Source of the DNA: Macrolepiota albuminosa
Taxonomy: Eukaryota > Basidiomycota > Agaricomycetes > Agaricales > Agaricaceae
NCBI GenBank assembly: GCA_027475525.1
Contig: JAMWFC010000134.1
Span: 150,797-214,796 of the forward strand
Direction of reading: 5' to 3'
DNA: 64,000 bases
In this document: positions 58,986-64,000 of the stretch, piece by piece
How positions within the stretch are numbered: position 1 is the stretch's first letter
How the letters are laid out: every line of letters begins with the position of its first letter
Notes under the pieces: model-generated
Database searches by the model: none
Seen by the model: the letters and a program-made list of their open reading frames with translations, nothing else
What the model was told of the DNA's origin: nothing
Made by a program: the position numbers and the translations under genes

Positions 58986-60224
58986 TCAGGGTCAGAGATA
59001 GCCAATGTAATGGCAGTGTCCAGAAGGGCTAGGAGCTTGAAGACAACTCTGAAGCCAAAACCTAATCAGGACTTAACATTATGCATCAAGCCATTGCTAA
59101 CTTCTGACCTGCCTGCAACCCTCACAAATACTCAACAATGGCACCTCAAAACTACCCACCACACCTCCAGAATGACCAAGTAGTTGCTAGGAGGGAGGAG
59201 AAAGACTAAGAGAGAGTCAGAAAGGTGGATAGGAGGAGGGGAATAAGATTAGCCAATGAAATCAGTGGAAAAAGAATGAGCCACTAGGCCAGGCATTGAA
59301 AATGCAACCACTAGTTCCCAGACCTGATAGGACACTGCACTGAGTAACCAAGCACAAAAACACACTAACCAAACCCTAAACACATGAATGAACTATGGTC
59401 CATGCATAGTAAAGAAGGGTACCAAAGGAGGATGGAACTGAAGGAGTCAACTACTTACACATCATTGTCATCTTGGAGGGAGCTGGCCAAGGCTTGATCC
59501 CTCAATCTCATTGTCCCTGATAGGGTTGACTTTCATACTAGTCTTAGGCTTGGCAGCATCCACTTCTATTTCAGTGGGCATTGCAGTTTAGCTAGCACTT
59601 GTGGAGGTTCCCAGGATTGGTGCTAATTATTGGTTTTGACTCCATCATCTCCAGTTTTTTGGGCCACTGTATGAGACCAGTGTTTTGTATACAGCAGTGG
59701 GACTCAGTCTACAGACTGACTTCCCTGTGAGTTGACTCCAAAGAGGATATCTAGATAAAGTGTTTTAGTAATGTGAGTTTGGGTTGTTGACTCACTGGAC
59801 TGGGTCTGAAGCATTCTGAGACCTAGAGTTGACAATGTAAGATGTTAAGCTAGTAGGACTTTTTGAAGTTCAAAATATGTAACAGCAGCCTGAGATAGTG
59901 GTGTCATTACACTAGAGTCTTAAGTCAATCAATAGAACTGGTGCAAGTCCTCAATTGCAAAAGATTTGTCTACAGTTTACTGAGTACTAAGCCTTTATAC
60001 TTCAGGTAAAGAAGGAGCTGGTTCAGCAGGATGAGGTATAGTAAAAGGAATCACAAGCATATAGATAGATCAATAGAGATAAGATGCTATAATAACATTA
60101 AAGCTTGAGCAATTAAAGTCAATACCTGCTGCCATGTTATGAGGCTAACTGCACTTAAGTACAAAGCCTGACAAATTCAATTCATTAATTATATCCACAG
60201 ATTCAATTCAATTCAAAATGGATC
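58986..60224. other. Decayed sequence between LTR-like unit and NLR gene
   Basis: About 1.2 kb of CG-poor DNA. A short plus-strand frame after 59000 (MAVSRRARSLKTTLKPKP) may be a Gag relic. Nothing can be named. The last part, 60120-60224, should be the 3' region of the NLR gene. Confidence 0.4.
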
Positions 60225-63200
60225 TCATGCTTGAGCATTGTCTCCAACGTTACTGAACATGACATGACCTTCTTGATACAGATTCCATCCATCAAATTTT
60301 TTGTGAGGGTTATAACATGCAAAGGAGAAGTACAGGCGTTTCTTCGGGAGATCCATGGTCCTGCACAGCTTGGTAGTGGTTTTGAAATATTTCTTTGCAC
60401 TCAACAAGTCTCCTTTAACCACAGCAATCTCGCCAAGTGCCCTATATGAACGTGCACGGATGACTAATCCTGTGAAGGATGTACAGACTTGAATTATTTC
60501 CTGGAAGTAATCCCTAGCTTTATCAAAGTCTTCATCTGTCAATTCCACTATTCCAGCCAAGTAATACAGGTGTAGAACCACCGGATTCCTATATTTGGCA
60601 GCGTGCTTAAAAAGAGGAACAATCAATTCCCGAGCACACTCCACCTTGCCCTCTTTTGCCAAGTATGCAGCGAGAAGAGCTTTCATGATAACTATGTTTG
60701 TTAAATCCGGTGTGACTTTGATAGTTTCAAGCAACCGTGCCCGTAATGTGCTTGACATTGCATAGTCACCTTGTTGATCAGCCAGATCAGCCAGCACGAT
60801 GAACTTTTGCCACCTGGAAAAGTTATCCTCATCATTGCTTGCCTGTACTTCCTCAAAGAAATGCTGTGCAACGTCCAAGTGACCATTGTGAAGTGCAAGA
60901 TATCCTGCAAGGATATTTGTGTAAGAGAGGTGGGGTCGATTACGTTTTTGTTTGAGGGTGGACAGGAAGTTGTAGTAGCTTTGTATTGCATCAGGCCTTC
61001 CTTTGAGTATATTGATGTCAATTATGCCGAGTTCAACAGTAGCCTTGGCCATCGGGTGAAGTCTGAACAGGGTAAAAAGGCCCGAACAATTGTCCAAAGC
61101 TGCTGCAAATAATTTCTCTGCGGTTTGTAAATCGCCCTGATTAAGATAACGTAAAGCTCGCCGATAGTCACCCCAAACGAGTAGATCCAAATCTCTAGCT
61201 TCAAGAGCGAGTGCACGGGCTTGGGCATGTACCTGTTCAGCTTCTTCCATTTCTCCAACCTCACCCATAAGTGAGGATATCCAAAGTAGACAAGTGGACT
61301 TGCTTTTTATAATACTTTTAGGTTTTTGTAAAATCGGGACTGCCATGTGGATATTCGTGCATAACACAGTATTATGGATTTTGCACGCATCCAAAGCAGA
61401 TATAACAGGGTGCAGAGAAACCAGTCGTGGTCGACACAAGTATAGGATAGACAAAAAACTGTTTGTAGTTTCCAATACATTGAAAGTCTCAATGTTCCCA
61501 CCAGTGTCCCGGAGCCAATGATTAAGGACGTGTTCTATGTTCACATCTTCTGCAATAACGATTTGCGACTCTCCAATGTGGCCAGCATAATATCTCCTTA
61601 GTCCCTTCAACAATGGATTCGTTGAGGTATCCATAATATGGTGATTCAATATGTAAAGGCGTATGGGAGCTAGAAGAGTGATGAAGTCGTGATCCCGGTA
61701 TGCAATGGACTGCTTGCACAAAGCATCTGCACAGGTTTCAATGTCTGATACCCCAGGGGAAATGGCAGCAAGACATGTCTTGCTAATTCCTTGAGGAAGA
61801 AACGCAATGAGTTGCAAGAGATGATGAATCATGTCGCCATGCTTGAGAAAGGAGGGAGAGTTGAGAGACGTCTCAATTGTGACAGTAATACTCTGGAGTT
61901 TTCCATTCCCAGTCTCGAGAAGAGCTGCACGTTGATGATCCCATGCAGTAACAAGCTCTTGAGGTGACCATTCGTTCTGAACCGCTGCTTGCGCAAGTAA
62001 ATTAATTGAAAGAGGGTGGAAATCGACGGAAGAGAGCAGCTTGGTAAGAATAGATTTTTCAATATAATGGTAGTATGCTTGAAAAGCTTGACACGCAGCG
62101 CTCTCCTCAAGCACAGGGACCTGTATTCTAACCCAATCAAGGTTCGGAGGCAGTACAGTTGTGCGTGCAGTAATGAGGATGGCGACATTGAGTCTCGCAA
62201 CGAGGCCGTCGATGACATCTGCAATTCGTCCAGCATCAACAGGGGCATCCAAGAAGGTTTCAGCATTGTCAAGGACAAGGAGTGTGTCCGATGTTGAAAT
62301 TGCCTTTAATATCAGATTGTGAGCATTGACCGAAGTCGCCAGTCCCAATGTTCTTGCAATCCGGTCAAGGAGTGTTCCGAAATTCACCTGGCCAACGTCC
62401 ATATCATCAAACCGGACAAAATACCTTTGACCTTGGAACCTGGAGGCGATTTTTTCGTCGTTGAGAACAGCACGGGCGATAGTACTTTTCCCAATGCCTC
62501 CTGGGCCAATGAGGGCAACTTTGCGGTAATCGAGCAGAGACTGGGTGATACTTTGGACAAGATTGTCCCTTCCGAAAAAGACTCCCGGCCGATTGGGTAA
62601 TACGTCAGGTTCCCCAGAATCCCTACAAAATAAATGAACCCAATCTTCATGGATGTTCGTCGGTGCATACCTGTCAGAATTCAAGTTCACTGTTGTGTGA
62701 AACTCAGCCAGGAGTTTGTCAAGTTTCATGTTTGTTTTGTCAAGTTTCATATTCGTTGACATGTTAACTTCAGTCTGGATAAATTCATCACATTCCGTTA
62801 AGAAACAAAAAACGCAATCATGGCTCACGTTAAAAAGGGTTAGAAAACGATTCAACTCATCCTTCATTTTTACAATAGTCTCCTGGTTAATTGTAACGTG
62901 AAAGACCCTCGACGCTAGATTCTTCACGGCCTTTGCTCTCGCTGCATCTTGAATGGCATCCATCGAGCTGAATACGTCCAGGACTTGAAATGTAATTGAC
63001 TGACAGTAATAGATAATTTCCCACCTTTTGAGCTCGATTAGCGCACGACGGACGGTGTCGTCAAGCTGATGTTCGGGGGTTTGGGAGGTAGCCTGCCAAA
63101 CAACAAGGCCGATCATCTGACATGTCTCTGCAAGCTCCTTAAAGTCATCCTGGTTTGTCATGGTATCCTGAGAAAGATGTGAGATGGAATTTAACAGCAT

Positions 63201-63524
63201 GTTCCATGGCTATTAGCCTATACTTTGGCGATACCGAGTATTCCTGAAACACTTGACAGCACTCCCTGAACTGTCGACGAAGGTACTAGGCCGCTGACAA
63301 GAGTAATAGTCTGTATTGCGTTATTCAAGAATGATATTGTCCGGTCATGGCTTGGATTCTGAACTTCTTGTAGGCGTGTCGCTCTTCTTTGCTCAACCTA
63401 TTAGAAATACATCACTCACATTACATCCAGGTAAAGAATTGAAGCGGTTACATACCACAGATATGCCAAAGTTATCCTCTTGAAGTTGCGACATTACAAG
63501 GCTTTGCCGTTGGCCAGTGGTCAT
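60225..63524 (-). CDS. NLR-like STAND protein: helical N-domain, NB-ARC-like NTPase, TPR-like repeats
   Basis: Exons: 63524-63456, 63397-63224 and 63167-60225, giving 1061 residues. The last exon contains a 48-nt GT-AG segment (62670-62623) that may be a further in-frame intron, which would give 1045. N-terminal region (1-200): a helical domain with a hydrophobic start (TLVSGLVPSSTVQGVLSSVSGILGIAK crosses the second splice), similar to the helical-bundle domains of fungal NLRs. NTPase: FFGRDNLV, Walker A GPGGIGKST (62507-62481), Walker B TLLVLDNAE, AILITARTT, and HPLSINLLA. C-terminal third: helical pairs such as GDYRRALRYLNQGDLQTAEKLFA and RARSYRALGEIAVVKGDLLSAKKYF, typical of TPR. Such proteins act in fungal non-self recognition and regulated cell death; the specific role is unknown. 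Confidence 0.92.
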
Positions 63525-64000
63525 TGTAGTATCTCTAATATAACGGAGTAAATGCTGTGCGTGGTCGATTTTAACTGACAGTGAATTGCCATGTGACTTT
63601 GCTATCAAGGCTGTCCTGGAGTAAGGCAGCGAGTACCTGCCGAGTTTCGAGCTTCTGTCACAGAGTCGTTTGTGATCATCATTATTGATGAACTAGCTCA
63701 CTGAACTTCGCCCCAATTGGAGTGGTGGATTTGCAAACTACGAGTACACACTACTGACGAGTTATTGTAAGTTTGGGGTCGACGCTCTGTGTTGGAGTCC
63801 TGAAGGGACACCTCGACCTTGCTTTGTGCGCTCGCGGCCACCGGCCACCAAGCCTTTGTGCGCCTGCGGCCACTGGCCATCACGCCAATATCCATTGTCC
63901 GAAAAGTACATTGACCCTTACTGAATAGCTATATATACCATGGTACCATGCACGAACCCCTCAGTCTTTTATACACGACTGAGGGTGAGTTACTTACAAA
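63525..64000. other. Upstream region of the NLR gene
   Basis: It holds the NLR promoter. At 63812-63890 two units of about 36 bp repeat imperfectly (ctttgtgcgc...gcggccac.ggcca). At the window end an inverted repeat, cctcagtc and gactgagg (63959-63966 and 63977-63984), could form a hairpin. No gene is visible. Confidence 0.5.

Noticed and set aside
11200..60100. Repeat-induced point mutation of the ascomycete type
   Set aside because: The loss is at CG sites rather than CA sites, and young repeats are spared. Methylation-linked deamination explains it better.

Overview
This is nuclear DNA of a filamentous basidiomycete, almost certainly a mushroom-forming agaricomycete. The evidence is very short introns (43-58 nt) that interrupt nearly every gene, ordinary eukaryotic housekeeping genes, a basidiomycete-only DUF6699 gene, an NLR-type STAND protein, and a heavily decayed, CpG-poor block of nested transposons. 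I saw no bacterial-style operons, CRISPR array, rRNA or convincing tRNA. LAYOUT. 1-10.6 kb is a gene-dense euchromatic arm: SEC23 (minus, cut by the window start), an acidic protein of unknown function (plus), the 19-exon condensin subunit YCG1/CAP-G (plus) and a small two-exon fungal protein (plus). 10.6-28.7 kb is a decayed accessory block. It holds LTR relics, a broken gene with a 2-oxoglutarate/Fe(II) dioxygenase (TET/JBP-like) signature (plus), a broken DDE integrase gene (minus, tail to tail with it), a cluster of host-gene fragments that keep their introns (GH16-like, penta-EF-hand, HEAT-like and one unrecognised), and a broken HECT-like gene (minus) interrupted by a young solo LTR with a perfect target duplication. 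29.3-35.5 kb is a second genic island: an ECM4-type glutathionyl-hydroquinone reductase with a one-base deletion, a DUF6699 gene and a two-exon membrane protein. 36.3-59 kb is a stack of nested elements. A plus-strand ORF of an unknown element is split at 36.80/57.22 kb by a minus-strand Ty3/gypsy chromovirus. One LTR of that chromovirus is itself split by a 9.4-kb insertion carrying Helitron-type Rep and helicase reading frames, palindromic hairpins and a 61-bp minisatellite. 60.2-63.5 kb is an NLR-like gene (minus) with an N-terminal helical domain, NB-ARC-like NTPase and TPR-like repeats. HOW IT FITS TOGETHER. The host genes are independent single-gene transcription units. The accessory block shows methylation-type decay: CG dinucleotides are nearly absent and many stops look like C-to-T changes. 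Younger pieces (solo LTR at 27.65 kb, minisatellite at 55.2 kb, captured fragments at 21.6-23.7 kb) still keep CG. The two observations I rate highest are a possible undescribed element pairing a TET/JBP-like dioxygenase, an integrase and a HECT-like protein, and seven unrelated tandem duplications that all have exactly the same 77-bp period. The latter may be an assembly signature, and in at least three cases it accounts for a broken reading frame.
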